NCBI RefSeq assembly: GCF_017814915.1 | Contig: NZ_JAGIPZ010000014.1 | Location: forward strand, 36,821 to 100,820 | Origin: Herbaspirillum sp. LeCh32-8 | GTDB taxonomy: Bacteria; Pseudomonadota; Gammaproteobacteria; Burkholderiales; Burkholderiaceae_D | Direction of reading: 5' to 3' | DNA: 64,000 bases | In this document: one piece after another, positions 47,652 to 60,398 of the stretch | How the letters are laid out: each line of letters begins with the position of its first letter | How positions within the stretch are numbered: position 1 is the first letter of the stretch | The notes under the pieces: generated by a model | Databases searched by the model: none | What the model was told of the DNA's origin: nothing | What the model saw: the letters and a program-made list of their open reading frames with translations, nothing else | Program-made: the position numbers and the translations under genes

Positions 47652-48737
47652 TCAGGCGCGCATCGAACGGCTGATTTCGTGCACCGCCTGGGCCAGCGTC
47701 GCAACCGCCTCGGGCGGGCTGAATTGTGAAATGCCATGGCCCAGGTTGAAGACATGGCCGCTGCCGGCGCCGGGCTTGCCGAAGGATTCCAGCAGCTTGC
47801 GCACTTCGGCGCGGATGGCGTCGTCGCCGGCAAACAGCACGTTGGGGTCGAGATTGCCCTGCAGCGCGACCTTGTCGCCCACGCGGCGGCGCGCCTCGCC
47901 CAGGTTGACGGTCCAGTCCAGGCCCACGGCGTCGGCGCCGATGGCGGCAATCTGCTCCAGCCACAAGCCGCCGCCTTTGGTGAAGACGATGGCGGGAATG
48001 CGCTCGCCGTCCTTTTCCAGCTTCAGCTGCTTGACCACCTCGGCCATGTAGGCCAGGGAGAACTGCTGGTAGATGCCGTCGGCCAGGGCACCGCCCCAGG
48101 TGTCGAAGATCATCACCGCCTGGGCGCCGGCGTCGATCTGGGCGTTCAGGTAGGCGGCCACGGCCTGGGCGTTGGTCTTCAGGATGTGGTGCATCAGGTC
48201 GGGGCGGCTGTAGAGCATGCTCTTGACCAGGCGGAAGTCGTCCGAGCCGCCGCCTTCGACCATGTAGCAGGCCAGCGTCCACGGGCTGCCGGAGAAGCCG
48301 ATCAGCGGCACGCGGCCGTCCAGCTCGCGACGGATCTGGGTGACGGCCTTGAATACGTAGTCCAGCTTGCCGAGGTCGGGCGCCTGCAGCGCCTTGACTG
48401 CGACTTCATCGCGCAGCGGACGCTCGAACTTGGGGCCCTCGCCTTCGGCGAAATACAGGCCCAGGCCCATGGCGTCGGGCACGGTCAGGATGTCGGAGAA
48501 CAGGATCGCGGCGTCCAGCGGGAATCGCTCCAGCGGCTGCAGCGTCACTTCGGTAGCGTAGTCAGGATTGGTGGCCAGGCCCATGAAGGAACCGGCGCGA
48601 GCGCGCGTGGCGCGGTATTCCGGCAGGTAGCGGCCGGCCTGGCGCATCAGCCACAGCGGGGTGTAGTCGGTGGGCTGGCGCAGCAGTGCGCGCAGGAAGG
48701 TATCGTTTTTCAGCGGGGCGAATTGGGATTGGGACAT
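47652..48737 (-). CDS. hemE: Uroporphyrinogen decarboxylase
   Basis: A 361-residue haem-pathway enzyme converting uroporphyrinogen III to coproporphyrinogen III. The N-terminal [17 protein letters not shown] motif carries the substrate-binding Arg residues, and [19 protein letters not shown] and [14 protein letters not shown] match the family. Full length. It borders the DnaA-box cluster; in alphaproteobacteria such as Caulobacter the chromosomal origin also adjoins hemE. Confidence 0.96.
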   Translation of the reverse strand: MSQSQFAPLKNDTFLRALLRQPTDYTPLWLMRQAGRYLPEYRATRARAGSFMGLATNPDYATEVTLQPLERFPLDAAILFSDILTVPDAMGLGLYFAEGEGPKFERPLRDEVAVKALQAPDLGKLDYVFKAVTQIRRELDGRVPLIGFSGSPWTLACYMVEGGGSDDFRLVKSMLYSRPDLMHHILKTNAQAVAAYLNAQIDAGAQAVMIFDTWGGALADGIYQQFSLAYMAEVVKQLKLEKDGERIPAIVFTKGGGLWLEQIAAIGADAVGLDWTVNLGEARRRVGDKVALQGNLDPNVLFAGDDAIRAEVRKLLESFGKPGAGSGHVFNLGHGISQFSPPEAVATLAQAVHEISRSMRA

Positions 48738-48885
48738 AGGGCGGCCTAAAGCTATCTTGCGTCAATCCGCCATTATCTCATCCCGCGCGCGGCGTTTCCG
48801 GGCTAATTGTCCGTATAGCCGCGCGCTGATATTGACGCAGGTCGTGGCGGCGGCAAATCGCCGCGCGCGACCTGCGCGCGCCGGA

Positions 48886-50340
48886 TCAGATGCCACCCAT
48901 GCAGAGGTACTTGATGACCAGGTAGTCGTCCAGTCCGTAGTGCGAGCCCTCGCGTCCCAGGCCGGATTGCTTGACGCCGCCAAACGGCGCCACCTCGTTC
49001 GAAATCAAGCCGGTGTTGATGCCCACCATGCCCGACTCCAGTCCCTCGGCCACACGCCAGATGCGACCGATGTCGCGCGAGTAGAAATAGCTGGCCAGGC
49101 CGAACTCGGTATCGTTGGCCAGCGCTACGGCTTCTTCATCGGTCTTGAAGCGGAACAGCGGCGCCATCGGGCCGAAGGTTTCCTCGCGCGCCACGCGCAT
49201 GGCCGGCGTGACGTCGAGCAGCACGGTGGGCTCGAAGAAGGTGCCGCCGAGCGCGTGGCGCTTGCCGCCCAGCAGCACCCGGGCGCCCTTGCCAGTGGCA
49301 TCGGCCAGATGCTCCTCGACCTTCTTCACCGCATCCTCGTTGATCAGCGGACCTTGCGTGACGCCCTCGCCGGTGCCGTCGCCGACCTTGAGTTTCTTGA
49401 CGGCTTCCACCAGCTTGGCGGCGTAAGCGTCGTAGACGCCATCCTGCACGTAGATGCGATTGGCGCACACGCAGGTCTGGCCGGCGTTGCGGTATTTGGA
49501 GGCGATGGTGCCGGCGACGGCCGCGTCCAGGTCGGCATCGTCGAACACGATGAAGGGCGCGTTACCGCCGAGCTCCAGCGACAGCTTCTTGATGGTGGGC
49601 GCGGATTGCGCCATCAGCTTGCGGCCGATGTCGGTAGAACCGGTGAAGGAGAGCTTGCGCACCAGCGGGTTGGCAGTCATCTCACCGCCGATCTCGGAGG
49701 ACGAGCCGGTCACCACGCTGAATACGCCCTTGGGCACGCCGGCGCGCTCGGCCAGCACCGCCAGCGCCAGCGCGGAGAACGGCGTGGCGCCGGCCGGCTT
49801 CAATACCATCGGGCAACCGGCGGCCAAGGCCGGCCCGGCCTTGCGGGTAATCATCGCGGCCGGGAAATTCCACGGCGTGATCGCCGCGCAAACGCCGATC
49901 GGCTCCTTGGTGACGACGATGCGGTTGGCCCCCAGCGGCGACGGGATCACGTCACCGTAAGCGCGCTTGGCTTCTTCGCCAAACCACTCGATGAAGGACG
50001 CGGCGTAGCCGATCTCGCCCTTGGACTCGGCCAGCGGCTTGCCCTGCTCGGTGGTCATGATCAGCGCCAGGTCGTCGGCGTTGGCCAGCATCAGCTCGCT
50101 CCACTTGCGCAGGATCTTGCCGCGCTCGGCCGCAGTCTTGCCTCGCCAGCCTTTCCATGAGGCATCGGCGGCGTCGATGGCGCGCCGGGTTTCGGCCGCG
50201 CCCATCTTGGGAATGGTGCCGATAGCTTGGCCATTGGCAGGATTTTTCACGGTCGTTGTCTGGCCGTCGTCGGCGTCTACCCACTTGCCGTCCACATAGG
50301 CCTGCTGGCGCAGCAGCGCCGGATCGTTCAGCTTGAGCAT
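48886..50340 (-). CDS. gabD: NAD(P)-dependent succinate-semialdehyde dehydrogenase
   Basis: A 484-residue aldehyde dehydrogenase closest to GabD, the last step of the GABA shunt giving succinate. It starts MLKLNDPALLRQQAYVDGKW like E. coli GabD. The catalytic Glu lies in LELGGNAPFIVFDDAD and the Cys in NAGQTCVCANRIY. ATG 50340 is preferred over 50346 because a GGGAG site lies at the right distance. No gabT or transporter is adjacent. Other semialdehydes are possible substrates. Confidence 0.88.
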   Translation of the reverse strand: MLKLNDPALLRQQAYVDGKWVDADDGQTTTVKNPANGQAIGTIPKMGAAETRRAIDAADASWKGWRGKTAAERGKILRKWSELMLANADDLALIMTTEQGKPLAESKGEIGYAASFIEWFGEEAKRAYGDVIPSPLGANRIVVTKEPIGVCAAITPWNFPAAMITRKAGPALAAGCPMVLKPAGATPFSALALAVLAERAGVPKGVFSVVTGSSSEIGGEMTANPLVRKLSFTGSTDIGRKLMAQSAPTIKKLSLELGGNAPFIVFDDADLDAAVAGTIASKYRNAGQTCVCANRIYVQDGVYDAYAAKLVEAVKKLKVGDGTGEGVTQGPLINEDAVKKVEEHLADATGKGARVLLGGKRHALGGTFFEPTVLLDVTPAMRVAREETFGPMAPLFRFKTDEEAVALANDTEFGLASYFYSRDIGRIWRVAEGLESGMVGINTGLISNEVAPFGGVKQSGLGREGSHYGLDDYLVIKYLCMGGI

Positions 50341-50440
50341 GTGCATCTCCCAGATTTGCGTTCGGTGACGTCCTTTTAGTAAGCCGCCTGCCGGGGGAGT
50401 TCAGAAACGGCGCGTTGTCCTACGAAAGGATGGCCGCTTT

Positions 50441-50449
50441 TGCTATGAT
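50441..50449 (+). promoter_or_regulatory. Extended -10 promoter for pheC
   Basis: TGCTATGAT matches the extended -10 form (TG-N-TATAAT, one mismatch) 87 bp before the pheC start. No good -35 box is visible. Transcription would begin near 50456. Confidence 0.45.
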
Positions 50450-50535
50450 CGTCGGGCTGCAACACAGCAACAGGCGGCGCATCAAGACCAACGACCAGCG
50501 CGCCGCCTTGCCAAAACATCAAACAGGAGACCTGC

Positions 50536-51330
50536 ATGAAGAAGTTCATCCGCGCCGCGCTGTTGGCCGGCCTCGCCCTCGCCTCACTTTCACTGGCCAT
50601 GCGTCCCGCGCTGGCCGACGACGGCGCGTCGTCACGCCTCGACCAAGTACTCAAATCCGGCAAGCTGCGCGTCTGCATGACCGGCGACTACAAGCCCTTC
50701 ACCTACTACCGTCCCGACCAGAGCTTCGAAGGCATGGATGTGGAGCTGGCGCAATCGCTGGCCAAGTCGCTGGGCGTGGAAGCGCAGTTCGTGAAGACTA
50801 CCTGGAGCAACCTGATGAATGACTTCATCGCCCAGTGCGACATCGCCATGGGGGGCGTGTCGATCACGCTGGAGCGTGCGAAGAAGGCCGGTTTTTCGAC
50901 GCCCACCATGGTGGACGGCAAGGCGCCCGTGGTGCGCTGCGCCGACAAGGAAAAATTCCGCAACTTCGAGATGATCGACCAGCCCGGCACGCGCGCCATC
51001 GTCAATCCGGGCGGCACCAACGAGCGCTTCGCGCGTACCCGCTACAAGCACGCCACGCTGACGCTGCACCCGGACAACGTCACCATCTTCCAGCAGATCG
51101 TGGACGGCAAGGCCGACGTGATGGTGACCGACGCCAGCGAGACCATGTGGCAGGCCAAGCTGCATCACGAGCTGTGCCCGGTCAACCCGGAGCAGCCGTT
51201 GCAGTTCGCCGAGAAGGCTTACATGCTGCCGCGCGGCGATGTGGCCTTCAAGGCCTACGTGGATACCTGGCTGCACCTGGCCAAGGCCACCGGCGAGTAT
51301 CAGCAGGTGTTCGACAAGTGGTTGAAATAA
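50536..51330 (+). CDS. pheC: Periplasmic cyclohexadienyl (arogenate/prephenate) dehydratase
   Basis: A 264-residue protein with a Sec signal peptide (cleaved near ALA, about 27) and the SBP_bac_3 fold. It follows Pseudomonas PheC closely rather than ordinary amino-acid binders: LRVCMTGDYKPF, SWPNLM-like TTWSNLMNDF, AIVNPGGTNERFAR, LHPDNVTIFQQIVDGKADVM and HHELCPV. PheC makes phenylalanine or phenylpyruvate outside the cytoplasm. An AGGAG site precedes the ATG. It stands alone with a terminator. The alternative is a plain transport binding protein. Confidence 0.82.
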   Translation: MKKFIRAALLAGLALASLSLAMRPALADDGASSRLDQVLKSGKLRVCMTGDYKPFTYYRPDQSFEGMDVELAQSLAKSLGVEAQFVKTTWSNLMNDFIAQCDIAMGGVSITLERAKKAGFSTPTMVDGKAPVVRCADKEKFRNFEMIDQPGTRAIVNPGGTNERFARTRYKHATLTLHPDNVTIFQQIVDGKADVMVTDASETMWQAKLHHELCPVNPEQPLQFAEKAYMLPRGDVAFKAYVDTWLHLAKATGEYQQVFDKWLK

Positions 51331-51374
51331 GCTGAGCCGGCAAGGCGAACGAGCAGTTCGCCCGGCATGAAGAA

Positions 51375-51411
51375 GGCCGGCGCCAAGCAAATGGCGCCGG
51401 CCTTTGTCTTT
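51375..51411 (+). terminator. Terminator of pheC
   Basis: An 11-bp perfect stem (51375-51385 with 51392-51402) with a 6-nt loop leads into TTTGTCTTT. Confidence 0.88.
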
Positions 51412-51571
51412 CCGTCATCCGGGCGAAGGCCGGGCCGCCAGCGACGCTCGTCGCGCTCCGACATTCGTTGGACAACGCCAGACCCCGGGCTACGTCGGGA
51501 CGGCAGGCCCATACGAACCTACCCTGCATGGCGTTTCGGTCGGTTCGGAACACTGCGCCGAACGAATCTGC

Positions 51572-52384
51572 TCAATCGAACTTCAGCTTCTTCAGTTCCG
51601 GCTTCGGATCCGGATACTTCAACTTCAGTTTTTGCAGCGTCTCCAGCACCACATTGGCCACCACCAGGTTGCGATGCGGCTTGGAGTCGGCCGGCGCCAC
51701 GTACCACGGCGCATGCGTCGTACTGGTGGCGCGCAGCGCGTTCTGATAGACCTGCTGGTAGCTGTCCCAATATTTGCGCTCGGCCAGGTCCTGGGCGTCG
51801 AATTTCCAGTGCTTGTTGGGATCATCGATGCGCGACTGCAGGCGCGCCTTCTGCTCGTCCCTGGAAATATGCAGGAAGAACTTGAGCACTACGGTGCCGG
51901 TCTCGGCCAGCATGCGCTCGAAGTCGTTGATCTGGCGATAGCGGCGCTTGCATTCCTTGTCGTCGATCCAGTCGTGCACGCGCGTGATCAGCACGTCCTC
52001 GTAATGGCTGCGATTGAACACGGCGATCTCGCCCGCCACCGGTACCTGCTCATGAATGCGCCACAAATAGTCGTGCGCCAGCTCGAGCGCGCTGGGCGCC
52101 TTGAAATTGGCGATGCGGATGCCTTGCGGGTTGACGCCGGCGAACACGTCATTGACGGTGCCGTCCTTGCCGCTGGTATCCATGCCTTGCAGGACCACCA
52201 GCAGCTTGTGCTTGCGCGCGGCGTAGAACATTTGCTGTTGCTCGCCGATGAGACCGGCCAGGCGCGCGATCTCGGTGCGATCCTTTTCCTTGTCCCCCAG
52301 TGACAGCGGCTTTTGCGAGGCGCTGTCGTCCTTGATCAGGGTCTTCGGTCCGACGATGAATTGCGGGGCGATCTTCTTGGCCAT
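51572..52384 (-). CDS. Polyphosphate kinase 2 family protein
   Basis: A 270-residue PPK2-type kinase using polyphosphate to phosphorylate nucleotides. Walker A is GMDTSGKDG (about 67-75), followed by FKAPSALELAHDYLWRIH and the Walker B/lid part FNRSHYEDVLITRVHDW. Length and the single domain suit the PPK2 classes that convert AMP or ADP to ATP; the exact class cannot be fixed here. It lies 53 bp downstream of the CoA-binding protein gene, probably in one unit. Confidence 0.9.
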   Translation of the reverse strand: MAKKIAPQFIVGPKTLIKDDSASQKPLSLGDKEKDRTEIARLAGLIGEQQQMFYAARKHKLLVVLQGMDTSGKDGTVNDVFAGVNPQGIRIANFKAPSALELAHDYLWRIHEQVPVAGEIAVFNRSHYEDVLITRVHDWIDDKECKRRYRQINDFERMLAETGTVVLKFFLHISRDEQKARLQSRIDDPNKHWKFDAQDLAERKYWDSYQQVYQNALRATSTTHAPWYVAPADSKPHRNLVVANVVLETLQKLKLKYPDPKPELKKLKFD

Positions 52385-52437
52385 GTTGTCTCGCTTTTGT
52401 CGTTGTCAATGTTGTGGTGTTGCCGGCATGCCCGGCG

Positions 52438-52896
52438 TCAAAGCACGCCGTGGAAGTCGCCGATACGGTGCTCGATCTTGATGCACTTGTCCATGATCAC
52501 CTTCAAGCCTGCTGCACGCGCCTTGGCGGCGGCCGCCTCGTGCATGATCTCCAGCTGCATCCACACGCATTGCGCGCCGATGGCAATCGCTTCGTCCACC
52601 ACCGGCGGGATGTCGGCCGACTTGCGGAAGCAGTCGACGATGGAGATGCGCAGACCCTCTTCCGCCAGCGCGGCATTGGCCTCCGCCAGCGTGGCATGGC
52701 AATGCTCGCCGAGGATGGTCTGGCCGGCATACATGGGATTGACCGCGACGATGCGATAGCCGGCTGCCTGCATGTAGGCGGCGACGTCATGGCTGGCGCG
52801 CTCGGGGCGATTGGACAAACCGACCACGGCGATCACCGGCTTGCCGCCGGCGCGGTAGGAAAGCTGTCGGGCATGTTCGCTGGCGAGTGGCACCAT
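52438..52896 (-). CDS. CoA-binding-domain protein (YccU-like)
   Basis: A 152-residue single-domain protein with the CoA-binding Rossmann fold: IAVVGLSNRPERASHDVAAYM, then GYRIVAVNPMYAG and CVWMQLEIMHEAAAAKARAAG, ending VIMDKCIKIEH. This is the CoA_binding_2 family (E. coli YccU). The Cys near the end (DKC) is family-typical. Role unknown. A GGAG site precedes ATG 52896. Confidence 0.87.
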   Translation of the reverse strand: MVPLASEHARQLSYRAGGKPVIAVVGLSNRPERASHDVAAYMQAAGYRIVAVNPMYAGQTILGEHCHATLAEANAALAEEGLRISIVDCFRKSADIPPVVDEAIAIGAQCVWMQLEIMHEAAAAKARAAGLKVIMDKCIKIEHRIGDFHGVL

Positions 52897-53108
52897 GTGT
52901 GTCTCCTGTGATGGGTCGCGCTACCCGCGCAAGGGCACAAGTAACGCGACCACAATGATTGAATGATGCCGGCGACGCGGATTGGTTCGATCGGATGTGG
53001 CGATCCGCGCTGCTGCGCCGGACTGAACCCGGCGCGTGACATTCAACTTTAACCCATCGCGGCGATGCACACAGGCGCGCCGCGCGCAGCGTGGGCATGA
53101 TGACCGAC

Positions 53109-53193
53109 GGAGCAGATGGAAAGAAGGAGAGGCCGGGGAGAGAAAACGAGGAATGAGAGAGGAGAGATGAAGATGCGTTGCGACGGCAAGGGA
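53109..53193 (+). other. Purine-rich, GGA-rich stretch downstream of atpC
   Basis: The 403-bp gap 52897-53299 has no credible gene. Within it, 53109-53193 is strongly purine-rich on the plus strand and holds seven GGA trinucleotides, the core of CsrA/RsmA-binding sites. The hairpin at 53233-53254 follows with TTTCTT and could also end a plus-strand RNA. This suggests, but does not show, a small CsrA-sequestering RNA. Confidence 0.3.
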
Positions 53194-53229
53194 CGTTGCG
53201 CATACACGCCCCTTTACCGGGCGCGCATG

Positions 53230-53254
53230 AAAAAAGGCAGCCGAGGCTGCCTTT
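53230..53254 (-). terminator. Terminator of the ATP synthase operon
   Basis: A stem around GGCAGC/GCTGCC (53236-53241 with 53246-53251) with a CTCG loop, extended by A-T pairs, is followed on the minus strand by a T-run (complement of 53230-53235). It lies 46 bp beyond the atpC stop. Confidence 0.85.
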
Positions 53255-53299
53255 CTTGTCTTGCTCCCGTTGCCGCAAGCGGCGGGCGATGCCGGTGAA

Positions 53300-53722
53300 T
53301 CAGCGCTTCTGACGCAGCTTCTGGATCGCGGCCAACTGCGCCACCGCTGCGGCCAGTTCAGCCTGAGCAGCAGCGTAGTCGATCTTGGAATCACGGTTGG
53401 CCAGTGCTTCTTCGGCCAGCTTCTTCGCTTCCGCAGCCTTGGCTTCGTCCAGGTCGGCGCCACGAATCGCGGTGTCGGCCAGCACGGTCACGGCGTCCGG
53501 CTGAACTTCCAGCAAGCCGCCTGCGACGAACACGAATTCGTCGACAGCCTGGCCCGGCACCTTGATACGGACGGCACCCGGCTTGATGCGCGTGATCAGC
53601 GGAGTGTGGCGGGGATAAATACCCAGCTCGCCCGCTTCACCCGGCAACGCGACGAATTCAGCCTCGCCGGAGAAGATCGCCTCTTCCGCCGAGACCACGT
53701 CCACGTGAATAGTATGTGCCAT
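53300..53722 (-). CDS. atpC: ATP synthase F1 subunit epsilon
   Basis: A 140-residue subunit of the central stalk that couples and inhibits rotation. The N-terminal beta-sandwich ([20 protein letters not shown], then [19 protein letters not shown]) is followed by two C-terminal helices. It is last in the atp operon, 72 bp after atpD. Confidence 0.96.
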   Translation of the reverse strand: MAHTIHVDVVSAEEAIFSGEAEFVALPGEAGELGIYPRHTPLITRIKPGAVRIKVPGQAVDEFVFVAGGLLEVQPDAVTVLADTAIRGADLDEAKAAEAKKLAEEALANRDSKIDYAAAQAELAAAVAQLAAIQKLRQKR

Positions 53723-53794
53723 GTCGTTTCCTAGTCGATTGACCGCCCCCAGCGATCAGCAATCGCGGGGGCGGCGCCGAAAATCAATAATTGC

Positions 53795-55219
<1,425 letters not shown>

Positions 55220-55251
55220 TTAAATTCTGTTTCGCATCGCTACGTCAGCGA

Positions 55252-56124
55252 TCAACCGACCGCAGCAGCACCGGCGACGATTTCCGACAGCTCTTTGGTA
55301 ATCGCTGCCTGGCGGGTCTTGTTGTAGACCAGCTTCAATTCGCCGATCACGCTACCCGCGTTGTCGCTTGCCGCCTTCATCGCCACCATGCGCGCCGATT
55401 GCTCGGACGCCATGTTTTCGGCGACTGCCTGATAAATCAGCGCTTCGACGTAACGCACCAGCAGTTCGTCCACCACGGATTGCACATCGGGCTCATAGAT
55501 GTAGTCCCAGGAGTGCGCACCCTCGTCAGCCTTGAGCTTGTCGCTGGTCAGCGGCAGCAGCTGCTGCAGGGTGGCTTCCTGCTTCATCGTGTTGATGAAC
55601 TTGGTGTACACCAAGTACACCGCGTCCAGCTTGCCTTCCTGGTAAGCGTCGAGCAGCACCTTGACGGGGCCGATCAGCTTTTCCAGGTGAGGCGTATCAC
55701 CCAATTGCGTCACGTTGGCGGCGACGCGTGCGCCGATACGATTCAGAAAACCCAGACCCTTGTTGCCAATGGCGACGGATTCAAATGCCAGACCCTTGCC
55801 CTCCAGCTCGCGCATCTTCGCGGTCAGCAGACGCAGCGAGTTGGTATTCATGCCGCCGCACAGACCCTTGTCGGTCGTGACGACGATGAAACCAACACGC
55901 TTGGCCGTATCCTGCTTGACCATGAAGGGGTGCACGTATTCCGGATTGGCTTGCGACAGGTTGGCCGCAATGTTGCGGATCTTGTCGCTGTACGGGCGGG
56001 CTGCGTGCATCCGGTCCTGCGCCTTGCGCATTTTGGATGCCGCGACCATTTCCATCGCCTTGGTGATCTTCTTCGTATTTTCTACGCTCTTGATCTTGCC
56101 ACGTATCTCTTTACCTGTAGCCAT
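55252..56124 (-). CDS. atpG: ATP synthase F1 subunit gamma
   Basis: The 290-residue rotating shaft. N-terminal coiled-coil helix ([20 protein letters not shown], then [13 protein letters not shown]) and the C-terminal partner ([20 protein letters not shown]) with the family's signature are clear. It lies between atpA and atpD in the usual order. Confidence 0.97.
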   Translation of the reverse strand: MATGKEIRGKIKSVENTKKITKAMEMVAASKMRKAQDRMHAARPYSDKIRNIAANLSQANPEYVHPFMVKQDTAKRVGFIVVTTDKGLCGGMNTNSLRLLTAKMRELEGKGLAFESVAIGNKGLGFLNRIGARVAANVTQLGDTPHLEKLIGPVKVLLDAYQEGKLDAVYLVYTKFINTMKQEATLQQLLPLTSDKLKADEGAHSWDYIYEPDVQSVVDELLVRYVEALIYQAVAENMASEQSARMVAMKAASDNAGSVIGELKLVYNKTRQAAITKELSEIVAGAAAVG

Positions 56125-56154
56125 GAGTAAGACTCCTTATAGCTTCAGTAAAAA

Positions 56155-57696
56155 TTAGTACGCGCCGGATTTCTTGAAGTCAGCGATGGCGGCTGCCAGT
56201 GCTGCTTCAGCATCCTTATCCAGTTGCTTGGTGTCTTCGATCTTCTTCAGCAGGTCAGCGTGGCTGGTCTTCACGAAGTTGTGCAGACCGGCTTCGAAGG
56301 CCAGGATCTTCTTCACTTCGACGTCGTCCATGTAGCCCTTGTTCACGGCGAACAGGGTCACGGCCATGATCGAGATCGATTGCGGAGCGTACTGCGACTG
56401 CTTCAGCAGTTCGGTCACACGTGCGCCACGATCCAGCTGCTTGCGGGTTGCTGCATCCAGATCCGAAGCGAACTGCGCGAAGGCTGCCAGTTCACGGTAC
56501 TGCGCCAGGTCGGTACGGATACCGCCGGACAGGCCCTTGATGACCTTGGTCTGAGCAGCGCCACCGACGCGCGACACCGAGATACCGGCGTTGATCGCAG
56601 GACGGATACCGGCGTTGAACAGCGAGGTTTCCAGGAAGATCTGGCCGTCGGTGATCGAGATCACGTTGGTCGGAACGAAGGCGGACACGTCGCCGGCTTG
56701 CGTTTCGATGATCGGCAGTGCAGTCAGCGAACCAGTCTTGCCGGTGACTTCGCCGTTGGTGAACTTCTCGACGTAGTCGGCGTTCACGCGGGCTGCGCGC
56801 TCCAGCAGGCGGCTGTGCAGGTAGAACACGTCGCCAGGGTAAGCTTCGCGGCCCGGCGGACGGCGCAGCAGCAGCGAGACCTGACGGTAAGCCACGGCTT
56901 GCTTGGACAGATCGTCATACACGATCAGGGCGTCTTGACCGCGGTCGCGGAAGTATTCGCCCATGGTGCAACCCGAGTAGGCCGACACGTATTGCATTGC
57001 TGCCGATTCGGAAGCGGTTGCTGCGACGACGATGGTGTACTCCATCGCGCCATGCTCTTCCAGAGCGCGCACCACGTTCTTGACCGACGAAGCCTTCTGG
57101 CCGATCGCGACGTAGATGCAGGTCATGTTCTGACCCTTTTGATTGATGATGGCGTCGATCGCAACAGCGGTCTTGCCGGTCTGGCGGTCGCCGATGATCA
57201 GCTCACGCTGGCCGCGGCCAACGGGAACCATCGAGTCGATCGACTTCAGGCCGGTTTGCATCGGCTGCGAAACCGATTCACGGGCGATAACGCCCGGCGC
57301 GATCTTTTCGATCGGAGCGGTCAGCTTGGCGTTGATCGGGCCCTTGCCGTCGATCGGCTGACCCAGTGCGTTGACCACACGGCCACGCAGTTCGGGGCCG
57401 ATAGGCACTTCCAGGATACGGCCGGTGCACTTGACGACGTCACCTTCCGAAATGTGTTCGTACTCGCCCAAGATAACGGCGCCGACCGAGTCGCGCTCCA
57501 GGTTCAGCGCCAGGCCGAAGGTGTTACCCGGGAATTCCAGCATCTCACCTTGCATCACGTCGGACAGACCATGGATACGGCAGATACCGTCGGACACGGA
57601 AATGACCGTGCCCTGATTGCGAATCTCAGCGGTATCGCCAAGGCCTTGGATCCGGCTCTTGATCAGCTCGCTGATTTCAGATGCGTTGAGTTGCAT
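56155..57696 (-). CDS. atpA: ATP synthase F1 subunit alpha
   Basis: A 513-residue non-catalytic nucleotide-binding subunit. Walker A is GDRQTGKT (about 169-176), with the arginine finger in the [11 protein letters not shown] region. Length is identical to that of E. coli AtpA. Fifth or sixth in the operon, after atpH. Confidence 0.98.
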   Translation of the reverse strand: MQLNASEISELIKSRIQGLGDTAEIRNQGTVISVSDGICRIHGLSDVMQGEMLEFPGNTFGLALNLERDSVGAVILGEYEHISEGDVVKCTGRILEVPIGPELRGRVVNALGQPIDGKGPINAKLTAPIEKIAPGVIARESVSQPMQTGLKSIDSMVPVGRGQRELIIGDRQTGKTAVAIDAIINQKGQNMTCIYVAIGQKASSVKNVVRALEEHGAMEYTIVVAATASESAAMQYVSAYSGCTMGEYFRDRGQDALIVYDDLSKQAVAYRQVSLLLRRPPGREAYPGDVFYLHSRLLERAARVNADYVEKFTNGEVTGKTGSLTALPIIETQAGDVSAFVPTNVISITDGQIFLETSLFNAGIRPAINAGISVSRVGGAAQTKVIKGLSGGIRTDLAQYRELAAFAQFASDLDAATRKQLDRGARVTELLKQSQYAPQSISIMAVTLFAVNKGYMDDVEVKKILAFEAGLHNFVKTSHADLLKKIEDTKQLDKDAEAALAAAIADFKKSGAY

Positions 57697-57741
57697 ACTA
57701 ACTCCTAAAAATTGTTCTTTCGCTTAGCCAGGCTCGGGCAA

Positions 57742-58275
57742 TTACGCGGCCAGAGCAGCATGCAGCTGCTGCAGTTTCGCGCGCACGGAGGTATCGAACA
57801 CTTCGTCGCCGACCACGACACGCACGCCGCCGATCAGGCTTTCGTCCACCGTCACCGAAGGGTTCAGCTTGCGGCCGAACTTCTTCTCCAGCGAGGTGAC
57901 CACATCCTTGACCTGTGCATCGCTCAGCGCGAAGGCGCTGGTGATATGCGCGTCGGCCGAACCTTCCTGAGCATTCTTGAGCTCATGGAATTGTTCGGCG
58001 ATTTGCGGCAACAGGACCAGGCGGCCGTTTTCGATCAGCGTGTTGACGAAGTTCTGCGCCTCGACGGAGAGCGGAGTCTTCACGGCTGCGGCGAACACTT
58101 CGGCCAGCTTGACGTGCGAAACGGAAGGATTGTGCGCGAGGGCCTTGAGCTCGGGATGCGCTGCCACCTGGGCCATCTCGGTGATGAGATCGGACCAGGC
58201 TGCCAGGCTGCCCGCCTTGGCCACACGAAACAGGGCTTCAGCGTAAGGGCGAGCGATCGTTACCAGTTCGGCCAT
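57742..58275 (-). CDS. atpH: ATP synthase F1 subunit delta
   Basis: A 177-residue peripheral-stalk subunit that joins F1 to the b subunits. [20 protein letters not shown] at the start and the C-terminal [20 protein letters not shown] are family hallmarks. It begins one base after the atpF stop, implying coupled translation. Confidence 0.96.
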   Translation of the reverse strand: MAELVTIARPYAEALFRVAKAGSLAAWSDLITEMAQVAAHPELKALAHNPSVSHVKLAEVFAAAVKTPLSVEAQNFVNTLIENGRLVLLPQIAEQFHELKNAQEGSADAHITSAFALSDAQVKDVVTSLEKKFGRKLNPSVTVDESLIGGVRVVVGDEVFDTSVRAKLQQLHAALAA

Positions 58276-58276
58276 A

Positions 58277-58747
58277 TTACAGCTCTGTCTTCAGTTGGTT
58301 CAGCAGGTCGGCGTGCGCAGCGGCGTTCACTTCGCGCTTCAGGATCTGTTCCGCGCCCTTGACTGCCAGCGTTGCGACTTCGCCGCGCAGTTCTTCGCGC
58401 GCCTTGTTCACTTGCTGTTCAGCGTCGGCACGGGCAGCGGCGACGATGCGGGCAGCTTCTTCAGCGGCCGTCTTCTTCGCTTCTTCGATGATCAGCTGTG
58501 CGCGCTTTTCGGCGTCGCCGACGCGCTTCTGGCCTTCATCGCGAGCCGTTGCCAGCTCACCCTGGATGCGCTTTTCGGCGGCGGCCAGATCGGCCTTGCC
58601 GCGGTCGGCGGCTGCCAGACCGTCCGCAATCTTCTTGGCGCGTTCGTCGAGCGCCTTGATCAACGGCGGCCACACGAATTTCATCGTGAAGCCGGCGAGG
58701 ATGAAGAAGACCACGAACTGCGCAATCAATGTTGCATTTAAGTTCAC
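58277..58747 (-). CDS. atpF: ATP synthase Fo subunit b
   Basis: A 156-residue stator subunit: one N-terminal membrane helix ([20 protein letters not shown]) and a long charged coiled coil to the end. As usual for an H+-type enzyme in proteobacteria, a single atpF gene is present (two copies act as a dimer). Confidence 0.97.
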   Translation of the reverse strand: MNLNATLIAQFVVFFILAGFTMKFVWPPLIKALDERAKKIADGLAAADRGKADLAAAEKRIQGELATARDEGQKRVGDAEKRAQLIIEEAKKTAAEEAARIVAAARADAEQQVNKAREELRGEVATLAVKGAEQILKREVNAAAHADLLNQLKTEL

Positions 58748-58821
58748 GGTAATTCCCTTCTCAGAATAACGAGTGCCGGAACCAATCGTCCGGCAGGTGA
58801 GAGTCGGCTATGAAGCGCGAA

Positions 58822-59076
<255 letters not shown>

Positions 59077-59141
59077 TTAGAAAAGTTAAGTTAATACAAA
59101 AAATCAAAAAACAAACTGAAAAACAGGTACTGCAAGCCTTG

Positions 59142-60304
<1,163 letters not shown>

Positions 60305-60368
60305 ATATATCCAATATCGTGCATGCGCCGCACCTATTACGAGCGTACGGCAGCTTAAAAGCCCGGCG

Positions 60369-60398
60369 ATTATAAAGGTTCGTTTTCGGGTAAGTCAA
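60369..60398 (-). promoter_or_regulatory. Sigma-70 promoter of the atp operon
   Basis: On the minus strand TTGACT (60393-60398) and a perfect TATAAT (60369-60374) are 18 bp apart. Transcription would start near 60362, about 58 nt before atpI. This is the best-matching promoter in the window, as expected for ATP synthase. Confidence 0.75.
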
